DNA of 64,000 bases from Pseudomonas sp. B6002 (lineage in GTDB: Bacteria > Pseudomonadota > Gammaproteobacteria > Pseudomonadales > Pseudomonadaceae): NCBI RefSeq assembly GCF_013385985.1, contig NZ_JACAOY010000012.1:224046-288045 (forward strand), given 5' to 3'. The notes below the pieces were generated by a model that ran no database searches, was not told the DNA's origin, and worked only from the letters and a program-made list of their open reading frames with translations. Of the stretch, positions 1 to 8,330 are shown piece by piece. The position numbers and the translations under genes were made by a program. How positions within the stretch are numbered: the stretch's first letter is position 1; every line of letters starts with the position of its first letter.

Positions 1-1841
1 CTGCGATCCTGGAACGCGCCGCCGACCTGATGGAAGGTGAGATCCAGCCACTGATGGGCCTGCTGGCTCGCGAAGCTGGCAAGACCTTCGCCAACGCCAT
101 CGCCGAAGTGCGTGAAGCCGTGGACTTCCTGCGCTACTACGCGGTACAGGCACGCAACGATTTCACCAACGATGCCCACCGCCCACTGGGCCCGGTGGTC
201 TGCATCAGCCCGTGGAACTTCCCGCTGGCGATTTTCAGCGGTCAAGTGGCGGCCGCACTGGCCGCCGGCAACCCGGTACTGGCCAAGCCTGCCGAACAGA
301 CTCCGCTGGTCGCCGCACAAGCCGTGCGCATCCTGCTGGAAGCCGGCATTCCGGAAGGCGTGCTGCAACTGCTGCCGGGCCAAGGCGAAACCGTCGGTGC
401 CCGCCTGGTCGGCGATGATCGCGTCAAAGGCGTGATGTTCACCGGTTCCACCGAAGTGGCGCGCCTGCTGCAACGCAATGTCGCCGGTCGCCTGGACGCC
501 CAGGGCCGTCCGATCCCGCTGATCGCCGAGACCGGTGGCCAGAACGCCATGATCGTCGACTCCTCCGCGCTGACCGAACAAGTGGTCATCGACGTGGTGT
601 CCTCGGCCTTCGACAGCGCCGGCCAACGTTGCTCGGCCCTGCGCGTACTGTGCCTGCAGGAAGATTCGGCAGACCGTGTCATCGAAATGCTCAAGGGCGC
701 CATGGCGGAATGCCGCTTGGGCAACCCGGAGCGCCTGTCGGTAGACATCGGCCCGGTGATCGACGCCGAAGCCAAGGCCGGCATCGAGAAACACATCCAG
801 GCCATGCGCGACAAAGGCCGCAATGTGTATCAGGTGGCGATTGCCGACGGCGAAGAGATCAAGCGCGGCACCTTCGTGATGCCTACCCTGATCGAACTGG
901 AAAGCTTCGATGAACTGCAACGGGAGATCTTCGGCCCGGTGCTGCACGTGGTGCGCTACAAGCGCAAAGAGATCGACCAGCTCATCGGCCAGATCAATGC
1001 GTCGGGCTACGGCCTGACATTGGGCGTGCACACCCGCATCGACGAGACCATCGCCAAGGTGATCGACAACGTCAATGCCGGTAACGTCTATGTGAACCGC
1101 AACATCGTGGGTGCCGTGGTGGGCGTGCAACCGTTCGGCGGCGAAGGCCTGTCGGGCACCGGCCCGAAAGCCGGTGGCCCGCTGTACCTGTACCGCCTGC
1201 TGTCGACGCGTCCTACCGATGCGATCGAGCAATCCTTCGTTCGCGGCGACGCACTGGCCGCGCCGGACGTGCGCCTGCGTGATGCCATGAGCCAACCGCT
1301 GACCGCGCTCAAAACCTGGGCCGACAGCAATAAGTTCAGCGACCTGAGCGCCCTGTGTAGCCAGTTCGCCGCACAGTCGCAAAGCGGTATCACCCGCCAA
1401 CTGGCCGGCCCGACCGGCGAACGCAACAGCTACGCCATCCTGCCCCGCGAGCACGTGCTGTGCCTGGCGGAAGTGGAAGGCGATCTGCTGACGCAACTGG
1501 CCGCGGTATTGGCCGTGGGTGGTTCGGCGGTATGGCCAGAGACTGACCTGACCAAGGCCTTGTTCCCACGCCTGCCGAAAGAGATTCAGGCGAAGATCAA
1601 GCGCGTGGCCGACTGGACCAAGGACGACGTGGTGTTTGATGCGGTTCTGCACCACGGCGATTCCGACCAGTTGCGTGCGGTGTGCCAGCAAGTGGCACAG
1701 CGTGGTGGCGCGATTGTCGGAGTGCATGGTTTGTCGCAAGGCGAGACAGCGATTGCACTGGAGCGTTTGGTGATCGAGCGTGCGTTGAGCGTCAACACCG
1801 CTGCAGCGGGCGGTAACGCCAGCCTGATGACCATCGGCTAA
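1..1841 (+). CDS. putA: Bifunctional proline dehydrogenase / P5C dehydrogenase PutA, 3' part only
   Basis: This is the C-terminal part of PutA, which oxidises proline to glutamate in two steps; only the L-glutamate gamma-semialdehyde (P5C) dehydrogenase half is visible and the gene begins before the window. The aldehyde dehydrogenase fold is clear: a TGSTEVA nucleotide-binding stretch, an ETGGQNAM segment carrying the general-base glutamate, and FDSAGQRCSALR with the catalytic cysteine at codon 630-632. About 200 residues after the dehydrogenase core match the extra C-terminal domain of long (about 1300-residue) PutA proteins. The DNA-binding and proline dehydrogenase domains must lie upstream, so autoregulation cannot be judged. 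The reading frame is open from base 3, and the first internal ATG (position 30) is not the start. Confidence 0.95.
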   Translation, partial: AILERAADLMEGEIQPLMGLLAREAGKTFANAIAEVREAVDFLRYYAVQARNDFTNDAHRPLGPVVCISPWNFPLAIFSGQVAAALAAGNPVLAKPAEQTPLVAAQAVRILLEAGIPEGVLQLLPGQGETVGARLVGDDRVKGVMFTGSTEVARLLQRNVAGRLDAQGRPIPLIAETGGQNAMIVDSSALTEQVVIDVVSSAFDSAGQRCSALRVLCLQEDSADRVIEMLKGAMAECRLGNPERLSVDIGPVIDAEAKAGIEKHIQAMRDKGRNVYQVAIADGEEIKRGTFVMPTLIELESFDELQREIFGPVLHVVRYKRKEIDQLIGQINASGYGLTLGVHTRIDETIAKVIDNVNAGNVYVNRNIVGAVVGVQPFGGEGLSGTGPKAGGPLYLYRLLSTRPTDAIEQSFVRGDALAAPDVRLRDAMSQPLTALKTWADSNKFSDLSALCSQFAAQSQSGITRQLAGPTGERNSYAILPREHVLCLAEVEGDLLTQLAAVLAVGGSAVWPETDLTKALFPRLPKEIQAKIKRVADWTKDDVVFDAVLHHGDSDQLRAVCQQVAQRGGAIVGVHGLSQGETAIALERLVIERALSVNTAAAGGNASLMTIG

Positions 1842-1862
1842 CTGCCAGAATGTGATTAACCC

Positions 1863-1951
1863 TGTAGGAGCCGGCTTGCCGGCGATGGCGACGGGTCAGC
1901 GACAGAGATGTCGACTGGCGCGGCCTCATCGCAGGCAAGCGAGCTCCCACA
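1863..1951. repeat. REP doublet (REPIN) with unlike halves
   Basis: Inverted pair of REP sequences between putA and the acyl-CoA dehydrogenase gene. The left half is of the TGTAGGAGCC...GGCGAT type and the right half of the ATCGCAGGCAAG...GCTCCCACA type, so the two arms do not belong to the same subgroup and pair imperfectly. Confidence 0.85.
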
Positions 1952-2068
1952 TTTACGGCTCCCTGCCTCCCATCCGCGTTTTGCCCCTCCATCACCCAGA
2001 TCAATCTTGCTATCCAGCCTCTATTCGCGCACTTAGACTCGGCCCTATTCCCACATAGGTAAGCCGCC

Positions 2069-3871
2069 ATGTCCGAGACGCTGCTCAGTTCCCGCAATCT
2101 GGCTTTCGAGCTGTACGAAGTCCTTGATGCCGAAGGCCTGACCCAGCGCGAGCGGTTTGCCGAGCACAATCGCGAGACCTTCGATGCCGCCATCAGCACC
2201 GCGCGCAGCATTGCGGAAAAGTATTTCGCGCCGCATAACCGCAAAAATGACGAAAACGAACCGCGCTTTGAGGACGGCAAAGCAATCCTCATCCCTGAAG
2301 TAAAACCCGCCGTGGATGCCTTCCTCGAAGCCGGTTTCCTCAACGCTGCCCGCAGTTTCGAGGCCGGTGGCATGCAGTTGCCAACGCTGTTGTCCCAGGC
2401 CTGCTTCGCGCATTTCCAGTCAGCGAACGCCGCGTCCACCTCCTACCCCTTCCTGACCATGGGCGCTGCCAACCTGATTGAAAGCTTCGGCACCGACGAT
2501 CAGAAACAACGCTTCCTGCAACCGATGATCGACGGCCGTTTCTTCGGCACCATGGCGCTCACCGAACCCCATGCGGGCTCGTCACTGTCGGATATTCGTA
2601 CACGCGCAGAACCCGCGGCCGACGGCACTTACCGGCTCAAGGGCAACAAGATCTTCATCTCGGGTGGCGACCACCCGCTGTCGGAAAACATCGTGCACAT
2701 GGTGCTGGCCAAGCTGCCGGACGCACCGCCAGGGGTAAAAGGCATCTCACTGTTTATCGTGCCCAAGTTCCTGGTCAACGACGACGGCAGCCTGGGCGCA
2801 CGCAACGATGTGTTGCTGGCGGGCCTGTTCCACAAGATGGGCTGGCGCGGCACCACGTCCACTGCGCTGAACTTCGGCGATAACGGCAACTGTGTTGGCT
2901 ACTTGGTGGGCAAACCGCACCAAGGCTTGAGCTGTATGTTCCAGATGATGAACGAGGCGCGCATCGGCGTGGGCATGGGCGCGGTGATGCTCGGTTACGC
3001 CGGCTACCTCTATTCGCTGAAATACGCCCGCGAACGTCCGCAAGGCCGCCTGCCTGACAGCAAAGACCCTACAACGGCGCCGGTCTCGATCATTCAGCAC
3101 GCCGACATCAAACGCATGCTGCTGACCCAAAAAGCCTATGTCGAAGGTGCGTTCGACCTAGGCCTTTACGCCGCGCGCCTGTTCGACGACACCACCACCC
3201 TGGCGACCGAAGCCGAACGCAAGCAAGCCCACGAACTACTGGATTTGCTCACGCCCATCGTCAAATCCTGGCCGTCAGAGTTCTGCCTCAAGGCCAACGA
3301 GCTGGCGATCCAGATTCTCGGCGGCCACGGGTACACCCGCGAATACCCGGTGGAACAGTACTACCGCGACAACCGCCTGAACCCGATTCATGAAGGCACC
3401 CATGGCATTCAATCCCTGGACTTGCTCGGGCGCAAACTGGCGCAAAACGGCGGCGCGGGCTTGAAACAACTGATCAGGCTGATCGCCGAAACCGGCGCCC
3501 GCGCCCAGGAATACCCGAGCCTGACCGCGCTGAGGGAACCACTGGAACAATTGGTCAACCGCCTGCAAAGCGTGACCCTCGGCCTGCTGACGGACCTCGC
3601 CCAAGGCAAGGTCAACAGCAGCCTGGCGAACTCGGCGTTGTACTTGAAAGTATTCGGGCACACGGTGATCGGCTGGCGTTGGCTGGAGCAAGCGATCCGC
3701 GCCGAAGAAGGGCTGGCCAAAGGGAATGCGGCCGACATGGCCTTCTATAAAGGCAAGCTCCAGGCCGCCCGGTACTTCCTGACCTGGGAAGTACCGGGCT
3801 GCCATCATGAACTGGCGATTCTGGAGGCACGCGACGATACGTGCCTGGGGATGCAGGATGAGTGGTTCTAA
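2069..3871 (+). CDS. Acyl-CoA dehydrogenase (long, about 600 residues)
   Basis: FAD-dependent acyl-CoA dehydrogenase for the alpha,beta-oxidation step of acyl-CoA breakdown. The family signature ALTEPHAGSS sits in the middle domain, followed by the FISGGDH strand and a C-terminal helical domain with GGHGYTREYPVEQYYRD and IHEGTHGIQSLD, the latter placing the likely catalytic glutamate. At 600 residues it belongs to the group with an extra C-terminal domain of about 150 residues, common in Pseudomonas. The ATG at 2069 has a weak purine-rich site upstream. It is monocistronic, and its stop overlaps the end of the convergent zapA-like gene by four bases. The chain-length preference cannot be told from sequence alone. 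Confidence 0.9.
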   Translation: MSETLLSSRNLAFELYEVLDAEGLTQRERFAEHNRETFDAAISTARSIAEKYFAPHNRKNDENEPRFEDGKAILIPEVKPAVDAFLEAGFLNAARSFEAGGMQLPTLLSQACFAHFQSANAASTSYPFLTMGAANLIESFGTDDQKQRFLQPMIDGRFFGTMALTEPHAGSSLSDIRTRAEPAADGTYRLKGNKIFISGGDHPLSENIVHMVLAKLPDAPPGVKGISLFIVPKFLVNDDGSLGARNDVLLAGLFHKMGWRGTTSTALNFGDNGNCVGYLVGKPHQGLSCMFQMMNEARIGVGMGAVMLGYAGYLYSLKYARERPQGRLPDSKDPTTAPVSIIQHADIKRMLLTQKAYVEGAFDLGLYAARLFDDTTTLATEAERKQAHELLDLLTPIVKSWPSEFCLKANELAIQILGGHGYTREYPVEQYYRDNRLNPIHEGTHGIQSLDLLGRKLAQNGGAGLKQLIRLIAETGARAQEYPSLTALREPLEQLVNRLQSVTLGLLTDLAQGKVNSSLANSALYLKVFGHTVIGWRWLEQAIRAEEGLAKGNAADMAFYKGKLQAARYFLTWEVPGCHHELAILEARDDTCLGMQDEWF

Positions 3872-4161
3872 GGCTGTCCGATCGCCTTGGAAATCACATC
3901 GACCGTGGCGCTGACTTGCTCTTGGTAACGGTCGAGTTCCTGTTGGTGAGCCTGTTGCATTTCGATTTGCTCGGCGCACAGGTTCAGCGCGGCCAGTACC
4001 AGTAATTTGTCACCGATCAGCGTCGGGTACTTTTTCTTGGTGGTGGCCAGGGAGGCCTTGAGCATGGTCACGGCGTGCATCAGGGTCAGTTCTTCCCCGG
4101 CTGGCGCCTTGATCGAGTAATCCTCTCCGAGAATCGAAACGACCTTTATCCCTTCGTTCAT
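3868..4161 (-). CDS. ZapA-family cell division protein (probable paralogue)
   Basis: A 97-residue protein with the ZapA layout: an N-terminal beta-rich head (VSILGEDYSIKAPAGEE), the conserved DKLLVLAALNL helix, and a C-terminal coiled coil. ZapA proteins bundle FtsZ filaments at the division ring. Its ATG overlaps the stop of the preceding coiled-coil gene (ATGA), so the two are translationally coupled. The usual Pseudomonas zapA is followed by the 6S RNA gene and a 5-formyl-THF cyclo-ligase gene; neither is here, and the gene instead runs into the tail of an acyl-CoA dehydrogenase. I therefore read it as a second, divergent copy. The family assignment is fairly sure; the cellular role is inference. 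Confidence 0.75.
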   Translation of the reverse strand: MNEGIKVVSILGEDYSIKAPAGEELTLMHAVTMLKASLATTKKKYPTLIGDKLLVLAALNLCAEQIEMQQAHQQELDRYQEQVSATVDVISKAIGQP

Positions 4162-4388
4162 GCGCTGACAGGCCCTGCACTCACACGCTCAACCAGCGCT
4201 TGGATACGCGCGGCGGTGGCGCTGTGTTTTTCTTCCTGTTCCATCAGGTTCAGTTGCAGGCTGTCGTTTTCATCCTTGGCGCGGGCCAGTTCGGCCTTGA
4301 GGGATTCGTTGCTGCCCAGCAGGTCCTGATTCTGCTGTACCAGGTCGCTGACCAGTTGTTCCAATTGGCTGAGGGATGCTTCTAACAT
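4158..4388 (-). CDS. Small coiled-coil protein (TIGR02449-like) paired with ZapA-like gene
   Basis: A 76-residue, almost wholly helical protein with a leucine-rich heptad pattern (LEQLVSDLVQQNQDLLG...), like the short coiled-coil proteins encoded just before zapA in pseudomonads and reminiscent of ZapB. The ATG at 4388 is preferred over upstream in-frame codons because it begins at the coiled coil; the longer reading frame would add 53 residues of unrelated sequence. It overlaps the ZapA-like gene by four bases. A role at the division septum is inferred from the neighbour only. Confidence 0.7.
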   Translation of the reverse strand: MLEASLSQLEQLVSDLVQQNQDLLGSNESLKAELARAKDENDSLQLNLMEQEEKHSATAARIQALVERVSAGPVSA

Positions 4389-4558
4389 TTTGATTTCTCG
4401 GGCTTTTTCAAAGGGCGGTGACGATAAAGAAAATTCACCTCGGATGCCAGGGATATCCCCGGCGCACAGCCCGTTTTTTAAGGGCCGGGCCGTACTTTCG
4501 AGCCTTAGTGACTGCATTTCCCGGATCTGGTTCCTGAATCCGCCCAACCCCTCGTCAG

Positions 4559-4599
4559 ATGCGACAAAAGCGCGCGCCCCCTTAAGACTTTAGTCGCAT
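4559..4599. promoter_or_regulatory. Inverted repeat upstream of the chemoreceptor gene
   Basis: Arms ATGCGACAAAAG (4559-4570) and CTTTAGTCGCAT (4588-4599) pair with one mismatch across a 17-base spacer. The right arm lies between the -35 and -10 of the predicted FliA promoter, so it could be an operator. No matching regulator was recognised. Confidence 0.4.
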
Positions 4600-4608
4600 G
4601 GCCGATAG
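4582..4608 (+). promoter_or_regulatory. FliA (sigma-28) type promoter of the chemoreceptor gene
   Basis: TTAAGACT at 4582-4589, an 11-base spacer, then GCCGATAG at 4601-4608. This resembles the flagellar sigma-28 consensus TAAAGTTT-N11-GCCGATAA, with 7 of 8 bases in the -10 element. The start codon follows about 50 bases after the expected start point, and chemoreceptors are classic FliA targets. Confidence 0.65.
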
Positions 4609-4665
4609 GAGATGCACACCCCGTCTCATGGCCGCACGGATCGCGCTTCTCCCCAGGACTCCCGC

Positions 4666-6291
4666 ATGTCACTTCGTAATATGAATATCGCCCCGAGGGC
4701 CTTCCTCGGCTTCGCGTTTATTGGTGCGTTGATGTTGTTTCTCGGTGTTTTCGCCCTGAACCAGATGAGCAAGATCCGCGCCGCCACCGAAGACATCACC
4801 CTGACCAGCGTGCCGAGCATTCGCGCCCTCGACGAGTTCACCCAACTGACCCTGCGCCTGCGGGTGCTGTCGTACCGCTTGCTGACCAACCGCGAACCGG
4901 ATGTTCAGCAAAAGACCCTCGAAGCCTTCGATGTGCGCAACCAGCAGATCCGCACGGCCCAGGGCATCTACGAGAAGCTGATCGACAGCAGCGAAGAGCG
5001 CGCGACCTACGATGAGTATGTACGCCTGCTCGGCCAGTACCATCAGATCGAAGCGCGCATGAAGAGCCTGTCCCAGGCCAATCAAGTTGAAGAGCTGCGC
5101 GCCTTGCTCAACACCGAACTGCTGGCCAACTCCGAACAGGTCAACGCCGTGCTGACGCGCCTGGTGGACATCAATAACAAGATGGCCAACGCCACCAACC
5201 AGCAAGCCGAAGACCAGTACAACATGGCCTTTGACCTGGTCGTGGGCCTGCTGGTTGTCGCCACCGTGCTGACACTGCTGTTCGCCTGGCTGCTGACCCG
5301 TAGCATTACCCAGCCCATCTCCCAGGCGCTTGAAGCGGCGGAAGAAGTCGCCGAAGGCAACCTGACGCGCCCGATCAAGGTCGACGGCAACGACGAAGCC
5401 GGCCGCCTGCTGGCCGCCATGGCCAAGATGCAGGACAAGCTGCGCGACACCCTGCAACGCATCGCCGGGTCCGCCACCCAGTTGGCGTCTGCTGCCGAGG
5501 AACTGAACGCCGTCACCGACGAAAGCGCCCGCGGCCTGACCCAGCAGAACAATGAAATTGAACAAGCCGCCACCGCTGTCAACGAGATGACCAGCGCGGT
5601 GGAAGAAGTCGCACGCAACGCGGTGAGCACCTCCGAAGCCTCGCGCAACGCCACCACCTCCGCCGGTGATGGCCGCGACCTGGTGCAGGAAACCGTCAGC
5701 GCGATCGAGCGCATGAGCGGCGACGTGCAAGCCACGGCGACCTTGATTGGCGACCTGGCCAACGAGTCCCGGGATATCGGCAAGGTGCTGGATGTGATTC
5801 GCGGCCTGGCCGACCAGACCAACCTGCTGGCCCTGAACGCCGCCATTGAAGCCGCCCGCGCCGGTGAAGCCGGCCGAGGGTTTGCCGTAGTGGCCGACGA
5901 GGTCCGTGCGCTGGCCCATCGCACCCAGCAGTCCACCAGCGAAATCGAGCGGATGATCGGCAGCATCCAGGCCGGCACCGAACACGCGGTGGACTCGATG
6001 CGCAACAGCACCGAGCGTGCGGAATCGACGTTGAATATCGCTAAAGGCGCAGGGATGTCGCTGGACACGATCAACACGGCCATCGTCGAGATCAACGAAC
6101 GCAACCTGGTCATCGCCAGCGCGGCCGAAGAGCAGGCCCAAGTGGCGCGGGAAGTGGACCGCAACCTGGTGAACATCCGCGACCTGTCAGTGCAGTCGGC
6201 GACCGGCGCCAGCCAGACCAGTGCAGCCAGCAGCGAGCTGTCGCGCCTGGCTGTGGACCTGAACGGGATGGTCGGACGCTTCCGCCTCTGA
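4666..6291 (+). CDS. Methyl-accepting chemotaxis protein with 4HB-type sensor
   Basis: Inner-membrane chemoreceptor of 541 residues signalling to CheA/CheW. Transmembrane segments lie at about residues 11-31 and 189-211, enclosing a helical periplasmic domain of about 155 residues that fits a four-helix-bundle ligand sensor. HAMP follows (about 212-264), then the cytoplasmic signalling domain with its hairpin tip ([16 protein letters not shown]). It ends in VGRFRL without a CheR/CheB-tethering pentapeptide. The ATG at 4666 was chosen because it directly precedes the first membrane helix; the ATG at 4612 would add 18 unrelated residues. The gene stands alone behind a predicted FliA promoter. 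The ligand is unknown. Confidence 0.93.
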   Translation: MSLRNMNIAPRAFLGFAFIGALMLFLGVFALNQMSKIRAATEDITLTSVPSIRALDEFTQLTLRLRVLSYRLLTNREPDVQQKTLEAFDVRNQQIRTAQGIYEKLIDSSEERATYDEYVRLLGQYHQIEARMKSLSQANQVEELRALLNTELLANSEQVNAVLTRLVDINNKMANATNQQAEDQYNMAFDLVVGLLVVATVLTLLFAWLLTRSITQPISQALEAAEEVAEGNLTRPIKVDGNDEAGRLLAAMAKMQDKLRDTLQRIAGSATQLASAAEELNAVTDESARGLTQQNNEIEQAATAVNEMTSAVEEVARNAVSTSEASRNATTSAGDGRDLVQETVSAIERMSGDVQATATLIGDLANESRDIGKVLDVIRGLADQTNLLALNAAIEAARAGEAGRGFAVVADEVRALAHRTQQSTSEIERMIGSIQAGTEHAVDSMRNSTERAESTLNIAKGAGMSLDTINTAIVEINERNLVIASAAEEQAQVAREVDRNLVNIRDLSVQSATGASQTSAASSELSRLAVDLNGMVGRFRL

Positions 6292-6308
6292 AACCGACGC
6301 CGATCCCC

Positions 6309-6397
6309 TGTGGGAGCTGGCTTGCCTGCGATGGCGGTGGGCCAGCCTGCATCTCTTTAACTGGCAGACCGCTATCGCAGGCAAGCCAGCTCCCACA
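6309..6397. repeat. REP doublet (REPIN)
   Basis: Inverted pair TGTGGGAGCTGGCTTGCCTG / CAGGCAAGCCAGCTCCCACA between the chemoreceptor and nhaP2; both arms are of the same subgroup. Confidence 0.9.
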
Positions 6398-6535
6398 TGG
6401 ATCACTCCCACATTAGATCGACGTATGCCCTTAAAAGCTTTTTGACAGCGCAGCAATTCAACAGGTTAGAATCGCTGGCACGCAGACTGCATGGTCAGTT
6501 TGCGTCTCGTCCTTATTGCTCATGGAGTACTGCCT

Positions 6536-8278
6536 TTGAATGCGACGACCATCAACAGCCTGTTCTTGATCGGCGCGTTGCTGGTGGGTGCGAGCATTCT
6601 GGTGAGTTCTCTTTCGTCCCGCCTGGGGATCCCCATCCTGGTGATCATCCTGGCCGTGGGCATGGTCGCCGGTGTCGACGGCGGCGGCATCATCTTCGAC
6701 AACTACCCGACCGCCTATCTGGTGGGCAACCTCGCACTGGCCGTGATCCTGCTCGACGGCGGCCTGCGTACCCGGGTGGCGAGTTTCCGCGTGGCACTCT
6801 GGCCGGCGCTGTCGCTGGCCACGGTGGGGGTGTTGATTACCACCGGCCTCACCGGCATGGCCGCCGCCTGGTTGTTCAACCTCAATATCATCCAGGGCTT
6901 GCTGATCGGCGCCATCGTCGGCTCCACGGACGCCGCGGCGGTGTTCTCGCTGCTCGGCGGCAAGGGCCTGAACGAACGGGTCACCGCCAGCCTGGAAATC
7001 GAGTCCGGCAGCAACGACCCGATGGCGGTGTTCCTCACCGTCACCCTTATCGACATGCTCGCCAGCGGCCAGACCGGCCTGCACTGGAGCCTGCTGACCC
7101 ACCTGGTGCGCGAGTTCGGCATCGGTGGCATCGTCGGCCTGGGCGGCGGCTGGCTGATGCTGCAGATGGTCAACCGGATCAACCTGGCCACCGGCCTGTA
7201 CCCGATCCTGGTGATCGCCGGCGGCCTGGTGGTGTTCGCCCTGACCAACGCCCTGCACGGCAGCGGCTTCCTCGCCGTGTACCTGTGCGGCCTGGTGATC
7301 GGCAACCGCCCGGTGCGCAGCCGCCACGGCATTCTGCATATGCTCGACGGCATGGCCTGGCTGGCACAGATCGGCATGTTTTTGGTGCTGGGCCTGTTGG
7401 TCACGCCCCATGACCTGCTGCCGATTGCCCTGCCGGCCCTGGGCCTGGCGCTGTGGATGATTCTGTTTGCGCGGCCGCTGTCGGTGATGGTCGGCCTGCT
7501 GCCGTTCAAGGCGTTCCATGGTCGCGAAAAAGCCTTTATCGCCTGGGTCGGTCTGCGTGGCGCGGTCCCGATCATTTTGGCGGTGTTCCCGCTGATGGCC
7601 GGCCTGCCCCACGCACAGCTGTACTTCAACCTGGCGTTCTTTATCGTGCTGGTCTCCCTATTGGTGCAAGGCACCAGCCTGCCGTGGGTGGCCAAGCTGC
7701 TGAAAGTGACCGTACCGCCAGACCCGGCGCCGATCTCCCGCGCCGCCCTGGAAGTGCACGTCACCAGCGAGTGGGAGCTGTTCGTCTACCGCCTGGGTGC
7801 GGAAAAATGGTGCATCGGCGCAGCCCTGCGCGAGCTGAAAATGCCCGAAGGCACGCGGATCGCGGCACTGTTCCGTGGCCAGCAACTGCTCCACCCGTCG
7901 GGTAGTACCGTGCTGGAAGTCGGCGATCTGCTCTGCGTGATCGGCCACGAACATAACCTGCCGGCCCTGGGCAAACTGTTCAGCCAGGCCCCGCAACGCG
8001 GCCTCGATCTGCGCTTCTTCGGCGACTTCGTACTCGAAGGCGACGCCCAGCTGGGCGCGGTTTCCGCCTTGTACGGCCTGAAGCTGGAGGGCATCGACCC
8101 GGACATGCCATTGAGCAGTTTCATTACCCAGAAAGTCGGCGGCGCGCCCATCGTCGGCGACCAGGTGGAATGGAACAACACCATCTGGACCGTCGCGGTC
8201 ATGGACGGGAACAAGATCGGCAAAGTCGGCGTCAGATTCCCCGAAGGAAGTCGCCCGGGCCCCGGACTCTTCCTCTAA
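6536..8278 (+). CDS. nhaP2: K+/H+ antiporter NhaP2 (CvrA)
   Basis: Inner-membrane cation/proton antiporter of the CPA1 family, exchanging K+ (or Na+) for H+ in ion and pH balance. The N-terminal two thirds is hydrophobic with about a dozen membrane helices, including the [12 protein letters not shown] and [12 protein letters not shown] segments typical of the ion path. The C-terminal third is soluble, with a TrkA-C-like domain ([12 protein letters not shown]). The start is taken as TTG at 6536, with GGAG at 6524-6527 eight bases upstream. This gives 580 residues, close to E. coli NhaP2 (578), and begins at [15 protein letters not shown] as relatives do. The ATG at 6491 would add 15 residues that look like leader sequence. 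Confidence 0.9.
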   Translation: MNATTINSLFLIGALLVGASILVSSLSSRLGIPILVIILAVGMVAGVDGGGIIFDNYPTAYLVGNLALAVILLDGGLRTRVASFRVALWPALSLATVGVLITTGLTGMAAAWLFNLNIIQGLLIGAIVGSTDAAAVFSLLGGKGLNERVTASLEIESGSNDPMAVFLTVTLIDMLASGQTGLHWSLLTHLVREFGIGGIVGLGGGWLMLQMVNRINLATGLYPILVIAGGLVVFALTNALHGSGFLAVYLCGLVIGNRPVRSRHGILHMLDGMAWLAQIGMFLVLGLLVTPHDLLPIALPALGLALWMILFARPLSVMVGLLPFKAFHGREKAFIAWVGLRGAVPIILAVFPLMAGLPHAQLYFNLAFFIVLVSLLVQGTSLPWVAKLLKVTVPPDPAPISRAALEVHVTSEWELFVYRLGAEKWCIGAALRELKMPEGTRIAALFRGQQLLHPSGSTVLEVGDLLCVIGHEHNLPALGKLFSQAPQRGLDLRFFGDFVLEGDAQLGAVSALYGLKLEGIDPDMPLSSFITQKVGGAPIVGDQVEWNNTIWTVAVMDGNKIGKVGVRFPEGSRPGPGLFL

Positions 8279-8283
8279 ACTGC

Positions 8284-8312
8284 GGAGCGACAATTCGCTC
8301 CCTTTTCTTCAT
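8284..8312 (+). terminator. Probable rho-independent terminator after nhaP2
   Basis: Perfect 7-bp stem GGAGCGA/TCGCTCC with a CAAT loop (8284-8301), followed by a T-rich run (CTTTTCTTCATTTT). It separates nhaP2 from mscK. Confidence 0.65.
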
Positions 8313-8330
8313 TTTGCTCGACCGGTCTCT

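Noticed and set aside
3600-4700. 6S RNA next to the zapA-like gene
   Set aside because: In pseudomonads ssrS follows zapA, but here zapA runs straight into the convergent acyl-CoA dehydrogenase gene, leaving no room, and I saw no long 6S-like hairpin upstream.
6491-6535. ATG at 6491 as the start of nhaP2
   Set aside because: It has no ribosome binding site and adds 15 residues not expected in the family; the TTG at 6536 has GGAG at good distance.
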